From NCBI GenBank assembly GCA_905220665.1, contig CAJNAR010000157.1:1-64000 (forward strand): DNA of 64,000 bases, read 5' to 3'. Below the pieces are notes generated by a model. It was given only the letters and a program-made list of their open reading frames with translations. It did not search any database and was not told the DNA's origin. Position 1 is the stretch's first letter; the number at the start of each line of letters is the position of its first letter. Of this stretch, positions 23,311 to 35,487 are shown piece after piece. The position numbers and the translations under genes were made by a program. The DNA is from Albugo candida (lineage: Eukaryota > Oomycota > Peronosporomycetes > Albuginales > Albuginaceae).

Positions 23311-25559
23311 TAATTCGTTTGTAGTGATGTTTACATATTATGCTATATTTTTAGATGCTTCTAGGCTCCTGGGAGGTTCTGTAAGCGAAATGAATACCCG
23401 CAACGTGTATGCTTACACGTCAAAATGTATGAGGTATTGATACAGAGCGTACAACGTAAACACATTCACGCTTTTCTATCTCCGCTACCGTGATGGAATA
23501 AAGGGAGTTGGTGCATGTATCTAAGGTTGATGTTCGACTGGGCTCTTGCAAGAATAGGAGAAAAATTCGTCCGTGCACGATCCTTGTCATCAAATGAACA
23601 GTTTGCCTGTTTGCTCGATTCCTAAAACATTCCGGAGCTTTTCCTGAAAGGTGAGTTTCTTACCAAAATAATGTGCATGGGCGTGTAATGCTACATCCTT
23701 GTTGGAAGATCATTCAGAATCTTTGTGATCATACAGGGATTACCAGACGTTTAATATTTTTGAAGCCTGGGGACTGGTTGGCGTTTACAGATGTCGCAAT
23801 TTATAATTCCCTTTTTTGGATGATTGTCAAGCTGTCATATCAGCAATCTCAAGTATCCGCTCCTGTTTCATTCGTACCGTCATCACTAGTCAGGACTGGC
23901 TGTACATGCTCAACAGGTACAAAGACAAGCCCAGGCTATAATGGTTTTGATAAACACACACCTCTTTGAGGATTTAAGCCATGATCAATGTTTGCTTTGT
24001 TTTCACAGACAGAACGATGATGTCGTCCAACATGTGGTAAGTTTGCGGCACATAACTGTAATGTGTAAGGTCATATGATTTGACCTTACACTCTACAAAT
24101 TATCATCCGAATCTTCGTTTTCTTAACAAACGACGAGTTCCAATCTCTTTAGTTTGACAGGTAAGTGCTTCGTATACTCGAGGTACTAAGTGATCTCTGA
24201 TGAATCAAAGCAGCATGACAATGGCTGTTTTGTACGCTTCATTGCATCGTGCATATGATTTACATTATGGAGATAAGTTGGTGTTTTACACTTAAACAGA
24301 GAAGAGGTTTCCCATTCAATCGATAGCGTCAATATGTCATATAATAATTCATCTCTGTCATTAAAAAAAAAGCACTTCCTTCGTCCTTGATCTATGCTTG
24401 TAGCCCTTCATGTAGCAAGTTGTTGTATCTCAAATGCTCAATAATTTCACGTAAATCTACCGTTATAAACTCGTAATTGATCATAATCATACTTCCATTA
24501 CTTTTTCTCATTTATAAGGCGATCAATTGCATCTTTGGATGGTTACTCGATATCTGTAGTGACATACGACAATGGCGATGTCAGACAATTTTAGCAGCGT
24601 TCGAGCTTAATATAGACCCATGGCTTCTAATGTGATGTCACGAAGTTGTAACAGAGGATTCTAATACAGCACTACTGAATGAGAAAGCTGTGAATGAATC
24701 TCATATCAATCTTAATCTTACTTCAGATCAAAACCGTCTCGATGCTAGACGCTGCTATTGTATGTCTCGCTACGTGATACGTTTTTTATTCTCCATGTTA
24801 AAAATGAAAGTTTATGTACTCACTTCTCCAGCTGTGATAAATGCTTCCTTAATGATCTCTTTGTCTGTACAAAGTAAACCACAAGTAATAGTCGAGCAGT
24901 GGGATCACGAAATGTCCACCTTTGTCGATTCCAGCAAGTAAGCAGAAAGCGCAATAAAGAAAGAAACGACGTGAGTAGACCGAGTTCATCAAGACTTGCG
25001 CCAGATTCTCAGTTGATTTGATCGCCTGGTCGCCTGATCGTCGTGCATATACATTTAATTTTGAAGCTGTAGCATTCCACGCAATTGAGTGGCATTGTTG
25101 TGAGAGCCGGGAGAAGCCGACACGGAATTCGGCGTGAAATTCTTTGGATTTCTTTCGTTCCGACTCAGCATACTGTAACCTCTGCTTAGACGATCATCAC
25201 CTGCGACCACGACTAAGTCTGACCGGCAAGAGCTAATGCTGTTACACGATTGAAGTCATACGGCTCTCACGATCAGCGGCGACGAATGTGCCCTTGGGAT
25301 GGCATGAGCTGATATTTAGAGGTGTATCCCCTCCATTTTGTGATCTTATATCAACTGCATGGTTTCTGGAGAAGTACTTCCGTATAACTGTTCAAATGTA
25401 TCGGTGCCCCTTAGTCGACTCTGGCTCGCTCTGGCGCGATTTGGAACACATGACAATGCAACGATGGCACTGTGTAACGCATATTAGTGGTCCCTAGTGA
25501 ATAGAGACAAGTCGTGCCTCATGCTTGTGGGAGGTAACACTTGTAGAATGGATGCTTTT
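23311..25559. other. Spacer without a recognisable gene
   Basis: AT-rich sequence with only short frames on both strands (for example 23,673-23,969 and 24,690-24,941, plus). One perfect 11-bp stem with a 7-nt loop stands at 24,063-24,091. No gene is supported. Confidence 0.5.
24063..24091. repeat. Short hairpin
   Basis: Arms GTGTAAGGTCA and TGACCTTACAC pair perfectly around a 7-nt loop. There is no adjacent gene to link it to. Confidence 0.6.
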
Positions 25560-26560
25560 TTAACGTGGGGGGCAATCTTTCGAACATGTCCGGACATTGG
25601 TTATAAAGCTGTGAGCGGAAAGGGACAAGGATGGATGATGCTGACACATTTATGACCCAAAACGCATTGCAATTGCAAATGATGTACGCGCACGCTTTAA
25701 GTATATTTCCCGGTAGGATGTCATTCTGGTCGCGAGCGAATGCACTTGAAAAGTGTCACACAGAAGAGGCAAAAGTCCGATGCAAACATTCAGTCCTGAT
25801 TAAGCGGAGACAGCAGCTATCAGGTATCTACTTGATCAAGAAGCACGTTGTTGTCCGAACGCAGAAGTCGTGTGGTTCATGTCACTGACAGATGGTTATG
25901 TTAAAGAAGCGCTATTGATCTCTCTCAAGCATTCAGTGCTAATCCAAACAGCGAACCGATCTGCATCGCAGCAGTAAGACTTGATTGGGAAAACGACGAG
26001 ATGTAGTTGGCTAAACTACTTCTTGATAAAGCCAGCGCGCACGCACTGTACGCGCAATGTGCACGGAGTTCATGATGAGGAAAAGCTTTTGAGACAGGAC
26101 ATAGCAAGATATTGATGTTCCAGAATTGCATATGATAGCTGGGCAATTTTATAAGTAGATTGACCCACCTGCCTGCACTAAAGCTAAACGAAGATATCGG
26201 AGTGGAATTCAGCAGTGTCCAAAAGCATGCGCATGTGGATTTTATGGAGCCGATTGGAGAAAACGGTGTCCGGCGAGACGAATGCAACTTCCGTGAAATC
26301 TTCGAATCCGATCTCGTGTTGCTCGAATGCATGCTCTTGTAAGCTCCTGTTGTGAGTAGCCAAGACAAAAATTCATATTGTACGAAGCGCTCCAGAAATG
26401 TCTCTGTTGGCAGGACCATTCGAATCTTGTAACTTGTACGAAAGAGCAATCCAAATTCCTTTTTGGTTATGGTTGGGCATATTTTTCTTTATTTAAACAA
26501 AGTGCGGCATTATAGCAGATGCTTCGAAAGAATTACTAAGAAGACGCATTGAGGCTGAAC
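25560..26560 (+). pseudogene. PRPF6-like splicing factor, decayed partial copy
   Basis: Plus-strand fragments in shifting frames match consecutive HAT/TPR repeats of PRPF6 (Prp6/Prp1), the U5 snRNP bridging protein. In order: GWMDDADTFM then YAHALSIFPGRMSFW (about 25,625-25,720), AEVVWFMSL (about 25,863), AFSANPNSEPICIAAVRLDW (about 25,930-25,990), KLLLDKASA, then after more breaks GIQQCPK and MRMWILWSRLEK (about 26,205-26,260). Order and spacing follow the family. Stops and frameshifts occur throughout, and both the N-terminal part and the C-terminus are missing. The gene is normally essential, so an intact copy should exist elsewhere in the genome. Confidence 0.82.
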
Positions 26561-26813
26561 CCAAATACCATGAGGACACGGATTTTCAAGCAAACCGAGC
26601 ATCGACGAAATACAAATAGCGAGCTGGTCCGTCCGTTCAGTATTTCATGTAACTTTTTGTTCTGGTAGGTCTCGACGAAAGGCGGCACAGCAGAGAATGC
26701 ATACGGTTACAGAGATAAGAAGCGTGTATTCAACGCTACGATAAAGTAAAAAAGCTTGATTGATTGCTCTTAAGAACTGGAAGCGATCGCGAATTTGTTA
26801 CCCTTTACTTCTC

Positions 26814-27353
26814 CTACTCCTTAGCATTGTAAGGTATCACTTGTTTTGTTTTCCTTGGCATCTCCCGCTCCTTCTCTTGTGCGTATTCCACAAACTTTTC
26901 CCTTATTTGTCGAAATGCTTTATTTATTGGATCTATATTACGAACTGACTGGCTGCTCCGTCTACATCGCCAATTGATAGGAAAACAATTGGATTCTTCC
27001 TCAGACTCAGATTCTCCGTCGTTCCAAAAAGGATTTCTCTGAATACTATGTTCAGCATGATGCTCATACTTTTCGTGTTTATTATATGGTTGAGATGCTA
27101 TAGCGCCTAATGTTGGATCTGGGACATCGCGTACGTCGGCGTTCGCAGAAGATTTGCGATCGTTCTGTGATGTCAGTACACGGCTACCACCAGGAACCTG
27201 ATTCATGATATTAGAGATCGGACTGGGCTCCAAGCTTTCTCCGTTTGAAGTGGTTGTCGTGTTTCTTCTCTCTTCACCGCCTTCTCGCAGTGTTGCTCCG
27301 TGTGATGAGACCACAAGCATCAACATATTCGCAACCGATATGTAATTTTTCAT
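26814..27353 (-). CDS. Small secreted protein, candidate effector
   Basis: An intact single-exon frame of 179 residues starts at an ATG with a textbook signal peptide: a short basic/polar start, then a hydrophobic core (ISVANMLMLVV) and a likely cleavage after SSHGA at about residue 20. The mature part is polar. It has an EER at residues 27-29, Thr/Ser-rich and disordered-looking stretches, an acidic cluster (DGESESEEES, about 110-120), two Cys in NCFPINWRC and a lysine/arginine-rich C-terminus that could act as a nuclear signal. There is no RxLR or CHxC motif. It is the only convincing intact gene in the transposon-rich subtelomere, the usual place for fast-evolving effector genes. Function is unknown; the effector role is inference. 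Confidence 0.65.
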   Translation of the reverse strand: MKNYISVANMLMLVVSSHGATLREGGEERRNTTTTSNGESLEPSPISNIMNQVPGGSRVLTSQNDRKSSANADVRDVPDPTLGAIASQPYNKHEKYEHHAEHSIQRNPFWNDGESESEEESNCFPINWRCRRSSQSVRNIDPINKAFRQIREKFVEYAQEKEREMPRKTKQVIPYNAKE

Positions 27354-27893
27354 AGCAGTGAGCTTTGTTGCAGGTTACCTAATTGAGAAATGAGACTGGC
27401 TGACGTAAACGCGAAATGAAGAATGCAAGCACGTCAGAATGCTAGAGTTGAATATCGATTTGGATTTTATGTGAGATACGTGACCGGCATGAATTTTTTC
27501 TGGTTCCAAGTGATCAATATTTGTGATCCCATCGCGTTTGTCAACTTTAACGTTTCTATAGTGACAAACATATCGATTTAGAAAGTCTTTCGTCAAATTG
27601 CGACAACACGCAGTTAGAAACCAGATAAAATATCTTGATTATAAAGGTTGTCACTCAACCATGTGCTACTTTGTCCAAAGACTTGATTTTGAACCAAATA
27701 TCTAACAACTCTGCACTCAATGTCAAATTTTCTCACGATTTAAGGGAGCTTCCACCTATCGATATACAGCTAGTTGCTAGTTATTTTTTTACGCGCACGT
27801 AATTGCGAAAATGGACGCCTTTTTGAGCATGCAAGAAGATAAGGATGAACTCGTAAGCTTAGTAGGTAAAGGTTACTATAGATGCTTCGATTC
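27354..27893. other. Upstream region of the secreted-protein gene
   Basis: No recognised gene. A 53-codon plus-strand frame from the ATG at 27,811 runs into the left arm of the inverted repeat and stops at 27,972; it matches nothing I know. Confidence 0.4.
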
Positions 27894-28289
27894 GATACAT
27901 GAGCTGGAGAGCTCACACGACGGACTTGATCAGATATCATTCTACTCGACTACAGCTCGTGCAAACGGATGAAATTCTTTGCGTTTCTCATGATGTGCAC
28001 GGACAGAACTAAGCTACAAATAGTACATTGCGCAAGTCCGGATAGATACTGTCTCGCATATTCATATTAGAAGACCTCTTAAACGGCTGTGCATCATGAT
28101 GCCTACCAACATTTCACTCATGTCAAATCCAAAATCAGTATCCGGACTTGCGCAATGTACTATTTGTAGCTTAGTTCTGTCCGTGCACATCATGAGAAAC
28201 GCAAAGAATTTCATCCGTTTGCACGAGCTGTAGTCGAGTAGAATGATATCTGATCAAGTCCGTCGTGTGAGCTCTCCAGCTCATGTATC
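27894..28289. repeat. Perfect 151-bp inverted repeat with 94-bp spacer
   Basis: The left arm (27,894-28,044) and the right arm (28,139-28,289) are exact reverse complements over 151 bp by direct reading. The spacer is 28,045-28,138. A transcript across it would fold into a long, perfectly paired hairpin. The arms carry no recognised domain. No target duplication is evident at the outer edges. Confidence 0.95.
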
Positions 28290-29841
28290 CCTGGCATCAA
28301 CAAATTTCAACAATGGATCAACAGTCTCGTCTACAAGCTCGTATGGCGCACTTGTCGAGGGCATGACTAATATGCGTCCAATATTTTTGTATTTCTGTCG
28401 TTTGGTTCGGGATTTTGCCGATCGCTTTGCAAACCATTATCCATTCCTTGATTGAGTTTTGAATTTTATCCTACGTTACACACGTTTGCAATTTGATCCT
28501 CTCTATCGTCAGCCAATGCGATTGCCATCTGCTCTAGACTCGTCAATTCGCATCAAAATAAAACATTAGGTTATCCGTTGATTCCCACGCGATGTTCCGT
28601 AGTATTCTTGTCCAGTCCGAGCTGACCCGGTTTATAATTTGGTCTACTGCTATATATCGGCCTTATTTTAATCATTTCGTGCTCATACGTCCTTCTTTAT
28701 GAACATATCTGAGCCATCTATATATTGTAACAATCCCCAGCAATGCTTAACTGTGAGTAATGCACTTCGTTGAGCTTAATTGTAGGAAATTTCATCCATT
28801 GCTTTTGATACCTATTATAACTAATAGACACCGAACGAATTTCGGCGCATGTTGTTCACTAATTTGTTTCCTTGATTTCATTCATCGGTGTGCACGCCAC
28901 TTACTACATGCATGGATTTCTTTGTTATATCTCAGCTACGATCAAGAAGCCTCCATATTTCCATGTAGCATGCCTGCTATCGTTGCAACTTGATCTTGGA
29001 GATGCTCCAAGGACTCTCGTGCATTTGCAAGCTCAGGCCAACCAATTGGGGCATATTTGATTCCATTGCAAAGCTTCACCACTTACATCAATACTCAAAA
29101 GTAATTAGTTCCTCGATCAGACGGTCTAAAAGCCTCCATTCAGCTCTGGGTCTAAGGTTTAGAGCATAGAGTGATATTGTTCTGATTCAAGATCGAAAAA
29201 AACGCAGACCAAACATGATTCAATTCCGCCTGGGCTATATTCAAGCGTCATGGATGGACTAGCTTGTTAGGCTCAATCCCTCTGTAAAAATACTTAGAAA
29301 GGTCCCTCAGTGTCGCAAATTGGGTAATTCAGCATGAGAACATGATCTACATTTTTGGCAGCGATTATGAAGTCAAACAGCAAACTTGGAACAACAGAGT
29401 ATAGACATACAAATCGTAAACTATGATTCCATTAGATTTGGCATTCGCTGCGAGTATGGCAAACATAATCTTTTGTTTTTGCTCAGATAATTTCAAATGG
29501 TGTGCGAGCTTCGAGCGCTACATCGTTTCCACGAAAGCTTCTGTTGGATTCCGATAAAATAGTTTACAACCTTGGATATCGTTCATGGAAAAACTCACGG
29601 AATCAATACTGCCAGAGGTACATTGAACATTTGACGTCGACGTAATTGGCGGTAGTCGTTCAATGCGACCAGCAGCTTTCACTTCATCGCACCATTATTC
29701 ACTTCAATCAATTCCATGAGCTGCTAGTTTTACATGAGCAAGTGGTGACGATGTACTACAAAGCTCTGTTGCATCCTAGAAGTGTCCAGTATATGCATCC
29801 CTCTATAACCAGATTCATGTTTACTTATTCCTTCGAGGCAA
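28290..29841. other. Spacer between repeat region and first core gene
   Basis: Only short frames (28,243-28,455 plus reads out of the right repeat arm). Protein-like scraps can be read on the minus strand between about 28,300 and 29,050, but with many stops and no family I can name, so this may be a worn-out gene. Confidence 0.45.
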
Positions 29842-32800
29842 TCACTTGTCACCAGAGTAAATGGCAATGACAGAATCAGTTGCACCGGCTGCAAGATATA
29901 ATCTATGGGGATGAAATGCCAAACACGAGACAGGACCAATCCGTTCACCTAAAAATCCTTCATGATAGCGAATCAAAGCGAGTTCTTCCCCGTCGCAGCG
30001 GAACACTTTGATAAATTGATTGTGAGAGCCACTAACATAGCGTCATGAGTTCAATCCAATGATGCAGGTCGGAAATTTCTCTACAAGCTTACCTTGCAAA
30101 GATGGGAGCATAATCGTGCACAGCTAGAGCCGTCATTGTAGACCGACGCGTTTCCAGGAATTTCGTGCTATTTCTTGGGTGGCGTAAGTCCCAGAATTTC
30201 AGTTCACCTGAAACCGAGCCTGACAACATCTCATATCTATTCTTGTACAAATGCGTTTGCACTATCCATGACGTATGTTCTTGCATCGTCATGCGTATTG
30301 CTACCTCTGGTCGACACCGGGAATCAAACAAGCGTAATTTTCCATCTCCGAATCCGGCCACCACAATATCAGAAATGCTTTCATCAGTCGACATGCTAGT
30401 AATGCATGAATCCGTGTAGGTGGGGAGGTTAAAGACGCATTTTTCGTATTCTAGATTCCAGCCCCGTACAGAATTTGAATAACCGCCAGCAAAAAGCACG
30501 CCCGTCGCTTGTTGCCAAGCTGTTATTAATCCTGATCCTCTTGTGCCAGGAACCAAGTCAGGAACAGCTGTAAAAGCGGTCAAAAGTTGCGGGGCTGAAG
30601 ATGACATTTGCGGTGTGTGTAAACCATGATAAACTTTTATAACACCATCATCCGATCCACAAGTAAGTAAACTCTCTGCATTTTCGTTGATCCAGCTTAA
30701 CGATGTCAGTCGAGAGCTATGAACACATGTATCAGTGCCAGCTACAGTTCAACTCTATTACAATCGATCACGTACCCTGTGGGATTGTTGTTGCTAAATA
30801 CTTTGAGCTTCCGTTCATTTTCCTCGATGTTGTATAAGGAGATCTGATCTTTGTCATCCGCCACAACAAGAATTGGTTCGTACGGGTGAAAAAGTAATAG
30901 CGATGTCATTTCTGAATCATTATTCAATATCGCACGTTGCCGTAATGTTAGAGAAAAGCGTTTGATTTCTTCTCGATTCCCGTACGCAAGTGGCTGACTG
31001 CTACCACGCAAATTTATTCCGTCGCTACTTGATAGAGACGTGTGTTCGGATGAGAAGAAGCTTCCATTCGTATTCATTGTCGATGGATCTGTTATTGTAA
31101 CTGGAGAACTGCGTCGACAAATTTTGACAAAGTAGCCTGGAGCAATATTAAATGCAGATTGACGAATGCGGTCATAACGCCTAGTTCGTTCCATTTTTGT
31201 TGCTCCTTTGCTACTCAACGGGTCATTTTCTTCAATGACGCCTTCCTGCGCTGGTATATTCAGTAGACTACAGCACCAATCAAAGTATTTGGACACAAGC
31301 GTCGGCGGGAATGTGTACTGTCGATCCGGATGGTGTGTCGATACGTTTGGGTAAGGTTCTGTTCCTGCTTTTTGTGCAAGATTCAGCTCTGAGCGAAAAT
31401 GACGTGAGTTACTGAGGGTACTAGTGGCATTGGCGCAGGCAACGTGAACATTGATATTGTCAGATACTTTGTGCGGTGTAACATCACAACTAACGTCTGT
31501 TTCTGCAGGATCGATGTGCTGTTGATTCAGCTCTCTGAAATTCCCGACAGAGTGAGAACGTCGTAGAGTGAACGAGACTTTATCTTGGTCGTCTGAAGTC
31601 ACAGTAATTGATCTATTCTGCTCCGTTGTTGGGGCAGTAGGTTGATCCTTATGCTGTGAGATTGTTGTTTTTCGAACGAGTGGCTGATAGGGTGTGTTAT
31701 CAAAAGATGATTTCAGATTTACGTGCGTCTCTTGTATGACTAAACCCATTTGTATAGTGCTTTTATTACATGATACTTTGTCATCATCAGCAGCCACTCT
31801 CTCTATGTTGATTAAAGCCATTGAGAGCTTTCGCCTTGTTTGCTCAATAGCTAGTACTCCGCTATTAACCTGACCAATAATGACCTTGACCAGATTGGCC
31901 ACCGGCGGAAATGGGTCATTTGCTTGCAGCTCCTTCAATATGTGCCATATTTTCACATATGAATTAGTGATGACTCCAAAAACATCACGTAAGGTATCAC
32001 CTGTCAGCTCTCTTGTGTCCTTACGATGACGACGTTCAGATGGTGTGTCATTTGTATATTCTGCGCTCTCAAACTCACTCCCTGTAGCTTTGTCGGTATA
32101 CCCCATCGATGCTTTGCTGATAAAGCTACTGTTTTTGTAATGCTGCGCAACAAGTTCAAACCTCGAACGATGACTATGATGTAAAATAATGGCGGCGAGA
32201 GCTAAAACACTTTCTCGCCGTACCAGTGGCGATGCGTCGGCACAAGTCCATATCAGATTGATAGCGAGAGAAATATCGACATCGAACCACTTATAAGCGG
32301 GAGTAGTATGAGGTTCGCCGATAGGAAAGGTTGGGTCATGACTCGACGATGAGCGATCTTGCACTGTGCTTTTGTGTTGGGATTGAGTAGGATGAGTCGA
32401 GAGATTCGTGTCCAGTGCTGAGGTACCGATGACTTTTCCGATCGCGTATGCTGCAGAAGCACGAACCTCTGGCCATTCGTCAAGTAGGCGAGCGCTAAGT
32501 TGTGCTGGAATCTCGTTCATCACTATCACTTCTTTAGATTCGACATTTTTTTCACAAAGTTTGGCGAGGCAGAAACAGCTCCATTTCCGAACCTCAGGAT
32601 CAGGATCGGTCAACAATGCGGATGCAATTCTGTGTAAACCTTGCGCCAAACAGCGTTGTTGACCTTGAGAAAAATTGTTGCAGATTAAAGACAGAATAAA
32701 TGCCGCTATGGCCTTTTGTTCAGACGGTAATTTTGAATTCGGACAAAGATGTTGTGATCCAGGAGCAGGTTGCAATTCTTCCATGAGATGAGATATGAAG

Positions 32801-34569
32801 TAGGAATGTCCGTTGTCTTTGATGATGTCAGCCTGGCAACTTGGATCCAAAGCCAGGATTTTTGCCCATATACAAACCAGCATTTGCCTCAATTCGCCTG
32901 CTGGCGACTGTAAAAGTTTGAGTACATACGGGAAAATCCCAACAGAGAGTGCAAGGTTGACTGCCCAAGGTCCCAGGTCCAGAAACGTTTTGAGCAATTC
33001 TAATGCCCGCAGTCGATGAACTTGGCTTAATAGAACCTGCAATACCATTGGGAGTTGTTGTGGAGGTGACTTCGCCGAACAACCGAATTGTAACCAGATT
33101 TCAAAAGCCGTGAGTTGTTCGGCAAAGAATCGTGAAGGCTCCACTTGGCGGTCTTCCCGAGGATTCGAAAGAGCCATATCTCTTGGTCCAGCCTGGCGAC
33201 ACAGTTGTGATAGACACTTTTCTGCTGCTAGATCCCACGATCGCCATAATGGATGATGGTGTGTCGCAGGCAATTTTGGTATTGAGCATGGAGAACATCC
33301 CGTTGACTTCATAATTCTTTCCGCCAGCAGAAAATTTCGAAAAAGTGACGCGAGTAAAAGATCCTGGCGGAAGAGCTTTTGAAAAAGTGACTGTGGAAGC
33401 ACATTCCATGCAATGGTGTCGGTGATTGCTGTGAAAATCCAATTTAGTTCCCCAAGCGGAGTTTTCCGATCGGTCAATTTGCCAGGTATGCGTTCTATAG
33501 AGTTGATGTCGATATGTGCCATTGAGAGTCTATTTTGTGAGATGAACCAGCGTAAAGCGACTGTAATTGGAGTTGTAAGGCAAGATGTGAATACATCGGC
33601 ACACAACTCGAGATTCATTGGGAGTAATTCATCTGGTCCGCATGCCGCTAATACGATTGCTTCCATGCTGGAGTCAACCTTTATGTCCTTACCCAATCCA
33701 CAATCAACATCGGAGAAGGAGGAGGTAAAATGGTGGAGAAGTACCCCCGCATTCGAGCAATCAAACACATAAATGGAAGGCATCCCGATCCAACTCTGCA
33801 GATCATATAATAACAAAGGAATGTACTGCGTATAGCTTTTGTTGAATACCCAAATTTCTCCATTTGCGGTCGGTCTTGGCACACCATGTCCATTGTAATG
33901 AAACAGCACCCTGTCTTTCTTTGCATGTCGTCGCAGTAAATGACAAAGTTGCTTTGTTTCGTCAACTGTGGGATCTAGACTTTGTCTATAACGCGCCCGT
34001 GGTTGCCAGCGCTCATACTGTGACTGTAAAGTCTTACCAATTGTCTCCAAAGCTTTCTGCGCTGGCATCGAAAACGGATCGACCCAGCACTCTTTACGAG
34101 CGCACGGCGATGATTTCACGACGTCTGGTGGATCTGTTCCAATGTTGAGACAAAGAACAAGCGCTACATCCATCGTTTTCATTCTTTCCACCATCCTCCA
34201 AGAGATTATCGGCGGCACTGGAGGGTCCGCATTATAATCGATGTGCATTGACCTCATAAACTGAAATATACGCTCCTTCCGCGTAACCGAAGCATTCACT
34301 TGTGAAGCGAATCCTGCGTTATTAGATAGTGTGTGTGTCCTACAATCGTGCTGCGGCCCAAAAGTAGTCGTAGAATCGATTTGCATCGTGTGCACATTTT
34401 GATGCTTTTCGAACAAAGGCTTCGTATTGTGGTGATACATTGCGTGCTTTGAGCCGTTGGAAGGAGAGGCGTACACAAAATCCGTTTTGCTCGAGATTGA
34501 TGAGAAATCTACTGTGGACTGCAACAAGTCAGAACCATCTCGACCAAACTGTCGAGATTTTTGTATCAT
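29842..34569 (-). CDS. Raptor, regulatory subunit of TOR complex 1
   Basis: Raptor presents substrates to TOR kinase in TORC1 and links growth to nutrients. The rebuilt gene has three exons (30,776-34,569; 30,093-30,716; 29,842-30,031) and encodes 1535 residues. Introns of 59 and 61 nt have GT/AG borders, and the exon sum is divisible by three. Domains in order: an N-terminal disordered stretch; the caspase-like RNC domain from about residue 110 (RMKTMDVALVLCLNIGTDPP), with His in FHYNGHGVPRPT and Cys in YVFDCSNAG; a HEAT-repeat middle (about 480-850); and a C-terminal WD40 propeller (from about 1220) ending with GERIGPVSCLAFHP and AAGATDSVIAIYSGD. Length is close to human (1335) and plant Raptors. 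Start: the first in-frame ATG after an upstream stop. It is divergent from meckelin. Confidence 0.95.
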
Positions 34570-35487
34570 TTACAGCGTCGAGCCAAATTTGGAACACGAA
34601 GTATTAATTCTGACAGATCGTATGACGGCCTCATTCGACGGAGTGGTAGGAGCATTTCAAAGCTTTTTGCGGCATGGATGTGCATCTTTTTCATTAAAAT
34701 GTAGTACTGCTTTACAGAGATACAATCAGAGGCTAAGAAAATCGGCACCGAGGTGATCAATGCTCGCTACAGACCGATACTTCCGATACAAACGCATGAG
34801 ATATTTCTAGGTCATACATGAGGTTCTGGACACAGTATCGTATCATGCAGTCGATGTGCATCAATGGACAGCAGAAATTACCAAAAAATGCCTTAAAGAG
34901 CTGAAAAATATTGCGAATGGAGCGGCCGGATTTAAATTTATTGGTACGCGATGGAGCACAAAAAAACTCGTAATGACTCCATAACACTATGGTCTTTTCA
35001 GTGAATTGCGCGATATTGCAAAAGCGAAACACTGGTTTCCATCAAACAACTTCCTGCTTTTGGGACGCAAAACGAGACGGTAAAAAGCGTTTTGTTTCGA
35101 GATTTTATCTTCACAGTGAATCCTTTAGGGAGTGTCGTCGTTCGATGGGAAAATGCGACCATGGCATGCATCTTAACAATCTATTGCGTCAGTCTGCAAA
35201 TGTAGAAGAATGCTGGTTAGTTACAGAAAAGAATAAATTTGATGCGTGCAGGCCGAGTGATGAAGCGGGGCGCACTTGATCATTATTTTCACAACAGGCT
35301 TTGTCTAATCGCATTAATAAGGCGATACCAATCATATGACGATATGAAGAGCTGATGAAAATCACAATAGGGTTTCTGACTATCACTGTGCCTCGACAGC
35401 AGCGGACACAATCTCCACAACACAGCTGAGCTCACCTTTTTGACAGTGTGTCTCTTCAAGGTCAATAATTTCAATACAGATTCATTT
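34570..35487. other. Intergenic region between divergent Raptor and meckelin genes
   Basis: This 918-bp stretch must hold both promoters. Open frames here (for example 34,989-35,279 plus) match nothing known. No regulatory motif could be assigned. Confidence 0.5.

Noticed and set aside
25925..26449. 174-codon minus-strand frame
   Set aside because: It lies antisense to the PRPF6-like segments, which explain the sequence much better; it has no domain of its own.
26814..27353. RxLR-EER effector call for the secreted protein
   Set aside because: There is an EER at residues 27-29, but no RxLR precedes it, only LREG. Calling it an RxLR effector would overstate the evidence. CHxC is also absent.
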